Shown here piece after piece: positions 54,421 to 63,130 of a stretch of DNA of 64,000 bases. The notes under the pieces are model-generated. The model saw nothing but the letters and a program-made list of their open reading frames with translations. It ran no database searches and was not told where the DNA came from. The DNA lies in NCBI RefSeq assembly GCF_001513785.1, contig NZ_LNQS01000008.1, positions 124,001 through 188,000 of the forward strand, read 5' to 3'. Source of the DNA: Rheinheimera sp. EpRS3 (GTDB lineage Bacteria; Pseudomonadota; Gammaproteobacteria; Enterobacterales; Alteromonadaceae). Numbering within the stretch: the first letter of the stretch is position 1; the number at the start of each line of letters is the position of its first letter. The translations under genes were made by a program, and so were the position numbers.

Positions 54421-56157
54421 TTAAACGGCGTTCATATGCCGCACAATTAACTGCAAACTTTGCTTGTCGCGGTATTCGTTAATATCCAACTGATACGCCA
54501 GTTGCACTTTTTGTACGTTAACATCCGGCCAGGCTTTGTTGTCGGCATTAAACCAGATGGCATCTATCAGCTTGCCATCAGCTGTTTGCAGCATCATTTT
54601 TAAATGGCGGTCAGCCAGCATTTTTTGGCTGATCAGGTTAAATTCACCATCAAATACCGGCTCGGGAAAGGCCTGGCCCCAGGGGCCGGCGTTTTGCAGT
54701 AATTGGGCAAAGCCAATATCAAAACACTCTGCCGGCAACTCGCCATCGCTATAGATCACTGCTGTAAGCTGCTCTGCTGTCAGGTGTTTTTTTGCCGTTA
54801 AGCTCAGTGCTAGTTTAAATGTATCCAAGCGATCTTCACTGATGGTTAAACCTGCCGCCATGGCATGGCCGCCAAATTTTTTTATTAAGCCAGGGTACTG
54901 GCTGGAAATTTCTTCCAGCAAATCGCGGATATGCAGGCCGCTTATCGAGCGCGCCGAGCCTTTAAGCTCGCCCTCATCGCCCTGGGCAAACACTATAGTT
55001 GGCCGGTGAAACTGCTCTTTAATACGCCCGGCTAAAATACCAATCACGCCCTGGTGCCAGTCGTGCCGGTATAAACACAGAGCCTCCGGCAGTTCGGCGC
55101 CGTCAAATGACAGCTGGCTTAAAAACGCCTGTGCTTCTAATTGCATACTTTGCTCGATAGCGCGGCGCTCTACATTCAGGCTGTCGAGCTCGGCGGCGTA
55201 CTGACGGGCTATGCCCAAATCATTTGCCAGCAGGCAGCTTATACCCAGCGACATATCATCCAGCCGGCCAGCGGCATTTAACCGTGGCGCTAAGGCAAAA
55301 CCAAAGTCGCTGGCGGTCAGTTTAACGGCATTGCGGTTGGCGACATCAATCAGTGCCTGAATACCGGGGCGACACTTGCCGCTGCGAATACGCATTAAGC
55401 CCTGATGCACCAAAATGCGGTTATTGCTGTCCAGTGGCACCACATCGGCTACCGTACCCAGCGCGACTAAATCGAGCAATTCGGCTAAGTTGGGTTCGCT
55501 TAGTTGGCGTTCGGTAAAATAATGTTGCTCCCGCAGTGCAGCACGCAGTGCCAGCAGCAGATAAAAAGCGACACCAACGCCTGCCAGCGCTTTACTGGGG
55601 AAACTACAACCTGGCTGATTCGGGTTTACAATAGCATCGGCATTGGGTAATTCGTTGCCGGCCAGGTGATGGTCGGTTACCAGCACTTTAACACCGGCTT
55701 TTTTAGCCAGTGCCACGCCTTCAAGGGCCGATATGCCATTATCAACGGTAACTATCAGCTCGGCGCCCTGCGCTACCGCCAGCTCGGCCATTTCGGTCGT
55801 TAAACCATAGCCGTATTCAAAGCGGTTAGGCACCAGATATTCCACTGATTTAAAGCCCAAAGCACGTAAGCCACTGATAAGCACTGCTGTGCTGGTGGCG
55901 CCGTCGGCATCAAAATCGCCAACAATGACTAAATGCTGCTGCTGTTGCAGCGCATCAATTAATAACGCTGTGGCCGCATCGATGCCTTTTAACTGTTGAA
56001 ACGGCAGTAAACAGCCTGCGCCACGTTCAAGCTCATTAGCATGCACTACCCCACGGCAGGCATACAGCCGTTTCAGCACAGGATGGGTGTTATCGGGTAA
56101 TTCAGGTAATACGCCGGGTACTACCCGGCGTTGAATAAAGCGGTTTACTGCAGACAT
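54421..56157 (-). CDS. recJ: Single-stranded-DNA-specific exonuclease RecJ
   Basis: A 578-residue 5'-3' exonuclease of RecF-pathway recombination and mismatch repair. DHH-family motifs: VIVGDFDADGATSTAVLISG (motif I), LIVTVDNGISALEGVALAKK (II), VLVTDHHLAGNELPNADAIV (III, DHH), and LNAAGRLDDMSLGISCLL. DHHA1 domain with SARSISGLHIRDLLEEISSQ and KKFGGHAMAAGLTIS. A C-terminal OB domain follows. It lies 9 bp after dsbC, the usual xerD-dsbC-recJ order. Confidence 0.97.
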   Translation of the reverse strand: MSAVNRFIQRRVVPGVLPELPDNTHPVLKRLYACRGVVHANELERGAGCLLPFQQLKGIDAATALLIDALQQQQHLVIVGDFDADGATSTAVLISGLRALGFKSVEYLVPNRFEYGYGLTTEMAELAVAQGAELIVTVDNGISALEGVALAKKAGVKVLVTDHHLAGNELPNADAIVNPNQPGCSFPSKALAGVGVAFYLLLALRAALREQHYFTERQLSEPNLAELLDLVALGTVADVVPLDSNNRILVHQGLMRIRSGKCRPGIQALIDVANRNAVKLTASDFGFALAPRLNAAGRLDDMSLGISCLLANDLGIARQYAAELDSLNVERRAIEQSMQLEAQAFLSQLSFDGAELPEALCLYRHDWHQGVIGILAGRIKEQFHRPTIVFAQGDEGELKGSARSISGLHIRDLLEEISSQYPGLIKKFGGHAMAAGLTISEDRLDTFKLALSLTAKKHLTAEQLTAVIYSDGELPAECFDIGFAQLLQNAGPWGQAFPEPVFDGEFNLISQKMLADRHLKMMLQTADGKLIDAIWFNADNKAWPDVNVQKVQLAYQLDINEYRDKQSLQLIVRHMNAV

Positions 56158-56166
56158 AAGCGGTTA

Positions 56167-56880
56167 TTATTCCGCCTGCAGTTGGGCTAATAACGCCTTG
56201 GCAGGCTGATAACCGGGAATTAAACGCCCGTTGGGTAAAATAATGGCCGGCGTGCCGTTAATACCAAAAGACTGACCCAGTTCATACTGCGCTTTAACCG
56301 GGTTATTACACATAGTGGGTTTAACATCTTTACCGTCTTTTGCCGCGTTCATCGCGCCCCGGCTGTCTTTGGTGCACCAGATATGCTGCATTTGCAGATA
56401 GGTTTCTGATGTCAGGCCACCACGCGGAAATGCCAGATAACGTACGGTAATACCAGCGTCGTTATAATCTTTCATTTCATTGTGTAATTTACGGCAATAG
56501 CCACAGGTAGGATCGGTAAATACGTTAATGACGTATTTTTCATTTTTTGCTTTGTATTCGATAGTGCCGCTTTTATTTGCCGCCACCTGTTGCTGAATAT
56601 AAGGCCGCATTAGCTCATCGTTAACCAGTACTTTGTTGTTTAAGTCGTAAATATTACCTTCAATAAAATACTGGCCATCTTTTGACGTGAAAAATAAGCC
56701 TTTATCGGTAAACACCTGCAACAGCCCGTCCAGCGGTGCCTCGGAGATGGCATTCACCGATAAATTCAGCATAGCAAACTGCTGCTTAACCTGGTTGTGC
56801 TGCGCATCAATGTCGGTGCTTTGCGCACTGGCCGCTGCGATAAATCCAAGGCTACATAACGCTGATACAAACTTGTTCAT
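56167..56880 (-). CDS. dsbC: Thiol:disulfide interchange protein DsbC
   Basis: A 237-residue periplasmic disulfide isomerase. Start at 56880 with AGGAAACAG upstream; the signal peptide MNKFVSALCSLGFIAAASAQ is clear. An N-terminal dimerisation domain (LNLSVNAISEAPLDGLLQVF) is followed by a thioredoxin fold with CxxC in DPTCGYCRKLHNEMKDYN. Cys residues in QHIWCTKD and KPTMCNNP form the structural disulfide. cis-Pro in GINGTPAIILPNG. Kept reduced by DsbD. Confidence 0.96.
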   Translation of the reverse strand: MNKFVSALCSLGFIAAASAQSTDIDAQHNQVKQQFAMLNLSVNAISEAPLDGLLQVFTDKGLFFTSKDGQYFIEGNIYDLNNKVLVNDELMRPYIQQQVAANKSGTIEYKAKNEKYVINVFTDPTCGYCRKLHNEMKDYNDAGITVRYLAFPRGGLTSETYLQMQHIWCTKDSRGAMNAAKDGKDVKPTMCNNPVKAQYELGQSFGINGTPAIILPNGRLIPGYQPAKALLAQLQAE

Positions 56881-56899
56881 ACTGTTTCCTGTTTTGCGC

Positions 56900-57838
56900 C
56901 TAAGGGCGCGGGTGATGTTGCTGATGCAGGCTTTGTAACCGCGCCTGCACGACATGGGTATAAATTTGTGTGGTCGATAAGTCGCTGTGTCCCAGCAACA
57001 TTTGTACTACACGCAAATCGGCGCCATGGTTCAGTAAATGGGTGGCAAAAGCATGGCGCAAGGTATGCGGTGATAGCTCTGCCTGAATGTGCGCTACTTT
57101 GGCATAAAATTTAATACGGTGCCAGAAGGTTTGCCGTGTCATCTGCTGCGCACGGTTGCTTGGAAACACCACATCCAGCATCTGCCCGCCGAGCAACTGT
57201 ACCCGCGCTTCGCGTAAATAGCGGGTCAGCCAGTGCGCGGCTTCTTCACCCATCGGCACCAGCCGCTCTTTCTGGCCTTTACCCACTACCCTTACCAGAC
57301 CGTGCTGCAGGTTAAGTTGTTGCATCGACAGCTCAACTAATTCAGACACCCGCAAACCGCTGGCATACAGCAGCTCTAGCATGGCTTTGTCACGGAACTG
57401 AATAAGCTCAGTTAAATCGGGCGCATTAAGTAGCGCATCTACATCTTGCTCCGACAAGCTTTTAGGCAGGCTGCGGCCCAACTTGGGGTTTAACAGCTGC
57501 GTTAGCGGGTTTTCGGCAATTTTGCCACTTTGATGCGCGTAAGCGTAAAAACGGCGCAAACTGCTAAGCGCACGTGAGGTGCTGCGCGGGCTGTACTGTT
57601 TGTCATAACGCTGCGCCAGATAGCGGTTTACCAACATGCTGTCGGTGCTAAGCAAATGCTGGTTTTGCCCGGCGATAAAGGCGGCAAACTTCTTTAAATC
57701 GGTGCCATAGGCACTAAGCGTATGTTCACTGACGCCTTTATCCAGCCACAGCTGATCAAGAAAGGCACTGATAAGCTGTAAATCGGCCGCCTGGGGTTGC
57801 GCAATTTCTGACACGTTTTTTGATACTGTTTTTGCCAT
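56900..57838 (-). CDS. xerD: Site-specific tyrosine recombinase XerD
   Basis: A 312-residue recombinase that resolves chromosome dimers at dif with XerC. An N-terminal SAM-like core-binding domain (FLDQLWLDKGVSEHTLSAYG) is followed by the catalytic domain, with Arg in YASGLRVSELVELS, Lys in VVGKGQKERLVPMG, His/Arg in LSPHTLRHAFATHLLNHGAD, His in LLGHSDLSTTQIYTHV, and the nucleophilic Tyr in IYTHV. It is not the integron integrase: the IntI-specific insert between motifs is absent. First of xerD-dsbC-recJ, divergent from fldB. Confidence 0.96.
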   Translation of the reverse strand: MAKTVSKNVSEIAQPQAADLQLISAFLDQLWLDKGVSEHTLSAYGTDLKKFAAFIAGQNQHLLSTDSMLVNRYLAQRYDKQYSPRSTSRALSSLRRFYAYAHQSGKIAENPLTQLLNPKLGRSLPKSLSEQDVDALLNAPDLTELIQFRDKAMLELLYASGLRVSELVELSMQQLNLQHGLVRVVGKGQKERLVPMGEEAAHWLTRYLREARVQLLGGQMLDVVFPSNRAQQMTRQTFWHRIKFYAKVAHIQAELSPHTLRHAFATHLLNHGADLRVVQMLLGHSDLSTTQIYTHVVQARLQSLHQQHHPRP

Positions 57839-57970
57839 GGCATTCCGCCTGTAATACTGCCGCTATGTTAGCGCATAGCACAGTGCAGGCAAAGCCGGGA
57901 TTTTGCCGGTGCTGCTATTCTGCTACACTGCGCGTCTTTACTGTTGGCGTTATGGTGTAATAAGACAGAC

Positions 57971-58489
57971 ATGAAAATCGGTTTATTTTATGGCTCTACC
58001 ACCTGCTATACCGAAATGGTTGCAGAGAAAATTCAGGCATTAATTGGTGCCGACGCAATAGATCTGCACAATATCAAGCAGGTGCCATTAAGCAAAATGG
58101 CCGACTACGATATTTTAATTCTTGGCCTGTCGACCTGGGATTTTGGCGAAATTCAGGAAGACTGGGAAGCGCACTGGGATGATATCAGCGGCGTAGATTT
58201 AAGCGGCAAAATTGTGGCCATTTACGGCATGGGCGACCAACTGGGCTACGCCGAATGGTTTATTGATGCCGTGGGTATGCTGCACGACGCCATAGCGCCA
58301 CAAAACCCGCAGCGCATTGGTTACTGGCCCACTGCCGGCTACGATTTTATTGCCTCTAAAGCCTTAACTGAGGATGGCACGCTGTTTTATGGCCTGGCGC
58401 TGGACGATGAAAACCAGTACGACTTAACCGACGCCCGTTTAAACGACTGGGTAAGCCAGATTTTGCAGGAAATTGCTGGCCTGCTCTAA
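57971..58489 (+). CDS. fldB: Flavodoxin FldB
   Basis: A 172-residue long-chain flavodoxin starting at the ATG 57971 (MKIGLFYGSTTCYTEMVAEK); an upstream frame extension is not family-like. FMN loops: GSTTCYTEMVA, LGLSTWDFGEIQEDWEAHWD with the Trp stacking on the flavin, and YGMGDQLGYAEWFIDAVG. It acts as an electron donor in the cytoplasm. Divergent from xerD, as in E. coli. Converges with ycaQ, ending 4 bp within it. Confidence 0.94.
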   Translation: MKIGLFYGSTTCYTEMVAEKIQALIGADAIDLHNIKQVPLSKMADYDILILGLSTWDFGEIQEDWEAHWDDISGVDLSGKIVAIYGMGDQLGYAEWFIDAVGMLHDAIAPQNPQRIGYWPTAGYDFIASKALTEDGTLFYGLALDDENQYDLTDARLNDWVSQILQEIAGLL

Positions 58490-59670
58490 CTTACTACCTG
58501 CAGACGACGATAATGCTGTTTCAGCTTACGGTCGTTACAAGCCACCAGTTTCCAGCGTTCACAACCGTTAAAGCGGGCATAACCGGCGACGGCATGTTCA
58601 AAGGCGGCCAGAAAATCGCTGACGACATTGCCGGCGCTATCATAAGCCGCCGGCTCCAATGTTAAGCGCTGCAATAATAAGGTTTTACTTGCCCGGTCGG
58701 CTTTAACATCTACCCTGCCAGCAAAGCTGTCTGCCCATAAAACGGCCAGGCTGTAATAGCCATAACGGCGCTTTTCTGCCGGCACATACACTTCTATCTG
58801 GTAGTCAAAAGCAAACCACTGTTTAATTCTGTCACGTTGTATCAATAAATTATCAAACGGATTGAGCAACCACACCCTGTTTGATATTGGCGAGGGCACG
58901 CTAAGTTTAGTAGCAAAGTAGTAGGTTTTGTTCTGTCGGGTAAAGCTGCCGGTCTCCCCTTGTTCGCACATTTGGTCCAGCACAGGTTGCAGCAGTGTTT
59001 TGCTGTTTTTACGCAAATAGCCTATTTGCGCGACAGAGCCAAAGCCATGCGCCTGCAAAAACCGGCTGATCAGATAACGGGCAAAAGCAGTATCGTCCGG
59101 TACATCACAATTAACCTGCGCCGGCAATACACGCTCAGTCAGATCGTACACTTTGTGAAAATTATCACGGTACTTCACCATCACGTCGCCGTGCATAAAA
59201 AGCTGCTCCAACGCTTTCTTCGCCGGTTTCCAATCCCACCAACTGCCGCGACTGCGGCTGTCATCGCCAAAGTCAGCGGCCTTTAGCGGGCCTTCGGCTG
59301 TTATGCGCGCCAGCACCTGCTGCATCAAACCGGTATCGGGTTGGTGCCAGTGTTTATCTCCTTGCTTTAGCTGCTGCTTGCGGTACAGGCTGAAACGATA
59401 ATCAGCCATAGGCAGGTATGCTGCAGCATGGGCCCAGTATTCAAACACCTCTGCCTGCTGTACCGCCTGCTCCAGCATTGCCGGCCGATAACTGCTTAGC
59501 CGGCTGTGCAACACATGATGGTGCGCCCGCTCTACCACATTGATAGAGTCAATTTGCACATAACCTAATTGCTGTACCAAAGCAGGCAACGATAACGCTG
59601 GTTGTATCAAGCCTTGCTGCTGTAACGCAATCCGATTCCACTCTGTAGCCGAAAAAGGGCTGTTGTTCAT
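58486..59670 (-). CDS. YcaQ/AlkX-type winged-helix DNA glycosylase
   Basis: A 394-residue protein of the HTH_42/YcaQ family, which unhook interstrand DNA crosslinks in E. coli and streptomycetes. LGYVQIDSINVVERAHHHVL near the start has the conserved QIDS-x-x-V. FEYWAHAAAYLPMADYRFSL, GSWWDWKPAKKALEQLFMHG and the catalytic-type motif in VWLLNPFDNLLIQRDR (NPFD) follow. YGYYSLAVLWADSFAGRVDV is the C-terminal signature. Its start overlaps the end of trmN6 by 4 bp. Confidence 0.92.
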   Translation of the reverse strand: MNNSPFSATEWNRIALQQQGLIQPALSLPALVQQLGYVQIDSINVVERAHHHVLHSRLSSYRPAMLEQAVQQAEVFEYWAHAAAYLPMADYRFSLYRKQQLKQGDKHWHQPDTGLMQQVLARITAEGPLKAADFGDDSRSRGSWWDWKPAKKALEQLFMHGDVMVKYRDNFHKVYDLTERVLPAQVNCDVPDDTAFARYLISRFLQAHGFGSVAQIGYLRKNSKTLLQPVLDQMCEQGETGSFTRQNKTYYFATKLSVPSPISNRVWLLNPFDNLLIQRDRIKQWFAFDYQIEVYVPAEKRRYGYYSLAVLWADSFAGRVDVKADRASKTLLLQRLTLEPAAYDSAGNVVSDFLAAFEHAVAGYARFNGCERWKLVACNDRKLKQHYRRLQVVS

Positions 59671-60416
59671 AAGTTGTAATCGCTGTCAGGAAATTTCAGA
59701 TAAAAAGCGCCAAGCAAATGCTGATATTGCGCAGAGTAAGCGCCGTCGCCAGCATGAATAACCAATTGGCTTTCAAACGTAGCAACAGGCTCTGTGCTGC
59801 GGCGCAAACACAACAAGCTGCGCTGCGGTTTATCTGCTTTGCTAAACTCAGCTTTGCTAAACACGGTACAGCGCTGCGCTATCTGCCAGCCCTGCGCCAG
59901 TGCCAACTGCGTAAACGCCAGGCTGCCGCTGGCAGGCAATACCAACGCAAAGGTACCAGCATCATGCAGCAACTGTGCGGCTTTTTGCAGCAAAGCAGCA
60001 AAGGGCAAGCTGTCGGTGTGGCGCGCCTGCGTGCGCCGCTGATCAGGCGATAACAGCGATTGTTGAAAAAACGGCGGGTTAGATACAATTAAGCGGTAAC
60101 GTTTGCCACTGCTATAGGTTAGAATGTCGCCCTTTATCAGCCGTATCGCGTTTGGCCATGGGCTGTTTGCCACATTCGCAGCCGCTTGTTCTGCCGCAGC
60201 AGGATCCAGCTCTATCGCGTCTATCGCATTGGCTCCCGCGGTACGCTGCGCTAACATCAGGCTTATCAGGCCAGAGCCGGCACCAATATCGAGAATATCG
60301 CCACCCGGTGGTGGCAGCGGTGCAAAAGCACCAAGCAATAAACCGTCAGTGCCGACTTTCATCGCGCACCGATCATGAGCAACATAGAATTTTTTACATT
60401 GAAAACCGGCTGACAT
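59667..60416 (-). CDS. trmN6: tRNA1(Val) (adenine(37)-N6)-methyltransferase
   Basis: A 249-residue SAM-dependent methyltransferase (YfiC), modifying A37 of tRNA1-Val. The ATG at 60416 is preceded by GGAGGTGCTG, an excellent ribosome binding site; an extension to 60512 would run into srmB and is rejected. SAM motif ILDIGAGSGLISLMLAQRTA and catalytic NPPF in LIVSNPPFFQQSLLSPDQR. RH-T-D segment ARHTDSLPFAALL is typical. Divergent from srmB, the E. coli arrangement, and coupled with the ycaQ-like gene. Confidence 0.94.
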   Translation of the reverse strand: MSAGFQCKKFYVAHDRCAMKVGTDGLLLGAFAPLPPPGGDILDIGAGSGLISLMLAQRTAGANAIDAIELDPAAAEQAAANVANSPWPNAIRLIKGDILTYSSGKRYRLIVSNPPFFQQSLLSPDQRRTQARHTDSLPFAALLQKAAQLLHDAGTFALVLPASGSLAFTQLALAQGWQIAQRCTVFSKAEFSKADKPQRSLLCLRRSTEPVATFESQLVIHAGDGAYSAQYQHLLGAFYLKFPDSDYNL

Positions 60417-60488
60417 CAGCACCTCCGCCACCAGTTTACGGCGAAGCGGGCGCAGTGTCACCGGGCAGGCAACAATGCTGAGGACAAG

Positions 60489-61712
60489 ATGACAACATTC
60501 GCAGATTTTCAACTGGACGATGATATTAACCGCGCCATTAGCATGCGCGGTTTCGAGGCGCCCACGCTGATCCAGGAAATGGCGATCCCATTGGCGCTGG
60601 AAGGTAAAGACTTACTGGCCAGTGCCCCTACCGGCACCGGTAAAACACTGGCGTTTGTGCTGCCTGCCATTCAGTACCTGCTCGACTTTGGCCGCAAAGA
60701 CCCGGGCTTTGCCCGTGTGCTGGTTATGACGCCAACCCGTGAGCTGGCGTATCAGGTATACGACGAGTTTAAGCATTTTACCCAGTTTACCGAGCTTAAC
60801 GTTGGCGTGATTACCGGTGGTATTAACTACGGCAGTCATAAAGATACGCTGGAAAAAAACAACGATATTCTTATCGCCACACCCGGCCGGTTAACCGAAT
60901 ATCTGGATGAGGAAAGCTTTCAGGCTGATGAAGTGGAACTGCTGATCTTAGATGAAGCCGACCGCATGCTGGACATGGGCTTTATTGGCGAGATGAACCG
61001 TATTGTGCTGGAAGCCCGCCGCCGCCGGCAAACGTTTTTATTCTCCGCCACACTGGAAGGCGCTAATTTAGAACGTTTTGCCGAGCGTGCGTTAAAAGAG
61101 CCAGAGCGGGTTGAAGCGATACCCTCGCGTAAAGAAAACGCCAAAATTCTGCAATGGGTGCATTTAGCGGACGACGCCCAGCATAAACTGGCGCTGCTTA
61201 TTCATCTGCTGAAACAGCAGGATGTGACCAAAACTATAGTGTTTATTAAAACCCGTGAGCGCCTGGCCAGCTTAACCGGCCAACTGGAAACCGCCGGTTT
61301 GCGCTGCGGCTGGTTACAGGGCGAAATGCCACAGGATAAACGCATGCAGGCAGTTGAGCGCTTCAGCTCTGGCCGCGTAAGCATTTTACTGGCAACCGAT
61401 ATTGCCGCCCGCGGCCTGGATATTGACGATGTAAGCCACGTAATTAACTTTGATATGCCACGCAGTGCTGACGTGTACCTGCACCGCATTGGCCGCACTG
61501 GCCGCGCCGGTAAAAAAGGCACGGCGATATCACTGATTGAAGCGCACGATATGGCCATTTTGGCTAAAGTAGAGCGCTATGTAGAGCAAAAGCTAAAGCG
61601 TCGTGTGGTAGAAGCGCTGCGGCCGAAAAACAAAGAAGCCAAAGTGCCGGTGAAAAAGAAAAAGCCCACCAAGGCCGCAGCGAAAAAAGCCGCTAAAAAC
61701 ACGAAAAAATAA
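60489..61712 (+). CDS. srmB: ATP-dependent RNA helicase SrmB
   Basis: A 407-residue DEAD-box helicase that assists early 50S assembly. Q-motif FEAPTLIQEMAIPLALEG, motif I ASAPTGTGKTLAF, Ia MTPTRELAYQV, II LILDEADRMLDMGF, III FSATLEG, V ATDIAARGLDIDD and VI HRIGRTGRAGKKG. The Lys/Ala-rich tail, here ending KKAAKNTKK, is typical of the group. GAGGACA precedes the start. Placed by synteny (divergent from trmN6) and motif style. Confidence 0.95.
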   Translation: MTTFADFQLDDDINRAISMRGFEAPTLIQEMAIPLALEGKDLLASAPTGTGKTLAFVLPAIQYLLDFGRKDPGFARVLVMTPTRELAYQVYDEFKHFTQFTELNVGVITGGINYGSHKDTLEKNNDILIATPGRLTEYLDEESFQADEVELLILDEADRMLDMGFIGEMNRIVLEARRRRQTFLFSATLEGANLERFAERALKEPERVEAIPSRKENAKILQWVHLADDAQHKLALLIHLLKQQDVTKTIVFIKTRERLASLTGQLETAGLRCGWLQGEMPQDKRMQAVERFSSGRVSILLATDIAARGLDIDDVSHVINFDMPRSADVYLHRIGRTGRAGKKGTAISLIEAHDMAILAKVERYVEQKLKRRVVEALRPKNKEAKVPVKKKKPTKAAAKKAAKNTKK

Positions 61713-61728
61713 GCTTAACCACCGGCAA

Positions 61729-61765
61729 CCGCCGCTCGCAAAAACAGCGGCGGCTATCGCATTTT
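61729..61765 (+). terminator. Possible terminator after srmB
   Basis: CCGCCGCT (61729-61736) / AGCGGCGG (61746-61753) with a 9-nt loop, then ATTTTTG at 61760. The T-run is displaced by several bases, so it may be weak. Confidence 0.5.
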
Positions 61766-61858
61766 TGCTGTGCAATCTTGGAATTATTTAGTTAAGCTGC
61801 TATTGGTAGTTTGAATAAATTATTAGCCCAGTGAATTGATAGCCAGTGGAGTTGCTTA

Positions 61859-62911
61859 ATGGACAAAAGACAATTTATAAAAAGCTGTGCCTTTACCGCC
61901 GCCCTGTTACCTCTGGCCGGTTGCAGCAGCGTAATGGCCGCACCTGCAGGCGGTAATAACAAACGCTTGTTACCACTGGCATTAAACAAAGGCGATACCG
62001 TCGCCCTGGTTAGCCCGTCTAAAGCCACCGATGAAGCCCTGGATTTACAAATTGCCCAGGAAGTGATGCAGGCGCTTGGTTTTAAAGTGAAAACCGGCAA
62101 ACACCTTGCAGCACGCCGTGGCCATTTGGCCGGCACTGATCTTGAGCGCGCCAGCGACATTAACGCCATGTTTGCTGACAAAGAAGTAAAAGCCATTATC
62201 TGCCTGCGCGGTGGTTCTGGCGCCGCACGTTTACTGCCCTTGCTGGACTACAAGCTTATTCGCAACAACCCCAAGGTTTTACTCGGTTATTCCGACATTA
62301 CCGCGCTGCACAATGCCATTCATGCCCAAACCGGCTTAGTCAGCTTCCATGGCCCTAATGGCACCGGCAGTTGGAACAGCTTTAATGCCAATCAGTTTCA
62401 GCGTGTATTTTTCGATCGCGAGTTAATGCAGTACCAAAATGTGCTGGACGCTAAAGACGAGCTGGTAGCACGGCAAAACCGCACCGTAACCATTACCGGT
62501 GGTAAAGTTCAGGGCGAGCTGGTGGGAGGCAACCTTACGGTACTAACCGCACTGGCAGGCTCACCTTATTTACCTGATTTTACGGGTAAAATTTTATTTT
62601 TAGAAGATGTAGAAGAAGCACCCTACCGTATTGACCGTATGCTCAGCACGTTAAAACTGATGGGCGCGCTGGATAAAATTGCCGGTTTTATTTTTGGTGA
62701 ATGCACAGCATGCCGCCCCAGCGGTGGTTATGGTTGGCTGACAATGGACCAGATTTTTGAAGACCACATTAAACCGCTGAATATACCGGCTTACCGCGGC
62801 GCTATGATTGGCCATATTAAACAGCAGTTTATCGTGCCGGTAGGTGGCCGCGTAGAGTTGGATGCCGATGCCGGTACTTTCCGTTTACTGGAAAGCGTAT
62901 TTCAGAGCTAA
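61859..62911 (+). CDS. ldcA: LD-carboxypeptidase (S66), exported lipoprotein form
   Basis: A 350-residue S66 peptidase that trims the terminal D-Ala from murein tetrapeptides. Seen: DTVALVSPSKATDEALDLQI, CLRGGSGAARLLPLLDYKLI, the nucleophile Ser in LLGYSDITALHNA, GGNLTVLTALAGSPYLPDF, the catalytic Glu in GFIFGECTACRP, and the His in AMIGHIKQQFIVPVGGRVE. Unlike cytoplasmic E. coli LdcA, it carries an N-terminal signal with a lipobox (LAGC; LLPLAGCSSVMAA), so a periplasmic lipoprotein is predicted. The Arg near the start also gives a Tat-like look, but no twin Arg is present. Confidence 0.9.
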   Translation: MDKRQFIKSCAFTAALLPLAGCSSVMAAPAGGNNKRLLPLALNKGDTVALVSPSKATDEALDLQIAQEVMQALGFKVKTGKHLAARRGHLAGTDLERASDINAMFADKEVKAIICLRGGSGAARLLPLLDYKLIRNNPKVLLGYSDITALHNAIHAQTGLVSFHGPNGTGSWNSFNANQFQRVFFDRELMQYQNVLDAKDELVARQNRTVTITGGKVQGELVGGNLTVLTALAGSPYLPDFTGKILFLEDVEEAPYRIDRMLSTLKLMGALDKIAGFIFGECTACRPSGGYGWLTMDQIFEDHIKPLNIPAYRGAMIGHIKQQFIVPVGGRVELDADAGTFRLLESVFQS

Positions 62912-62973
62912 CTAACCCAGAGTGATAGCGCTGCGCAGGTGGGCGTCCCGATGCGCAGCCACAGAGTGTCTGA

Positions 62974-63018
62974 GCAAGCCAGGGATGGCTTGCGACAAAT
63001 TCTTAGGGAAAGAATTTG
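62974..63018. repeat. Structured intergenic repeat, copy D (variant with two GGGA-loop hairpins)
   Basis: GCAAGCCA-GGGA-TGGCTTGC (62974-62993, 8-bp perfect stem), followed at once by CAAATTCTT-AGGGA-AAGAATTTG (62996-63018, 9-bp perfect stem). The wider block (about 62935-63060) is GC-rich and non-coding. Loops carry GGGA, as in the other copies, but flanking sequence differs from A-C, so it is a relative or analogue rather than the same repeat. Confidence 0.7.
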
Positions 63019-63130
63019 AACAGCCTACGCTGGCCCGAAGGGTGATGGACAGGATTGTTCATCATAGTTGCTGTGGCGAGCACAGCGGGATTGCCCACTG
63101 AAGCAGCGCCACATCAGGCTAAACGCCCTA

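Noticed and set aside
56900-57838. Tyrosine recombinase as a possible integron integrase
   Set aside because: It lacks the IntI-specific insert, and sits in the fldB/xerD-dsbC-recJ block, so it is XerD.
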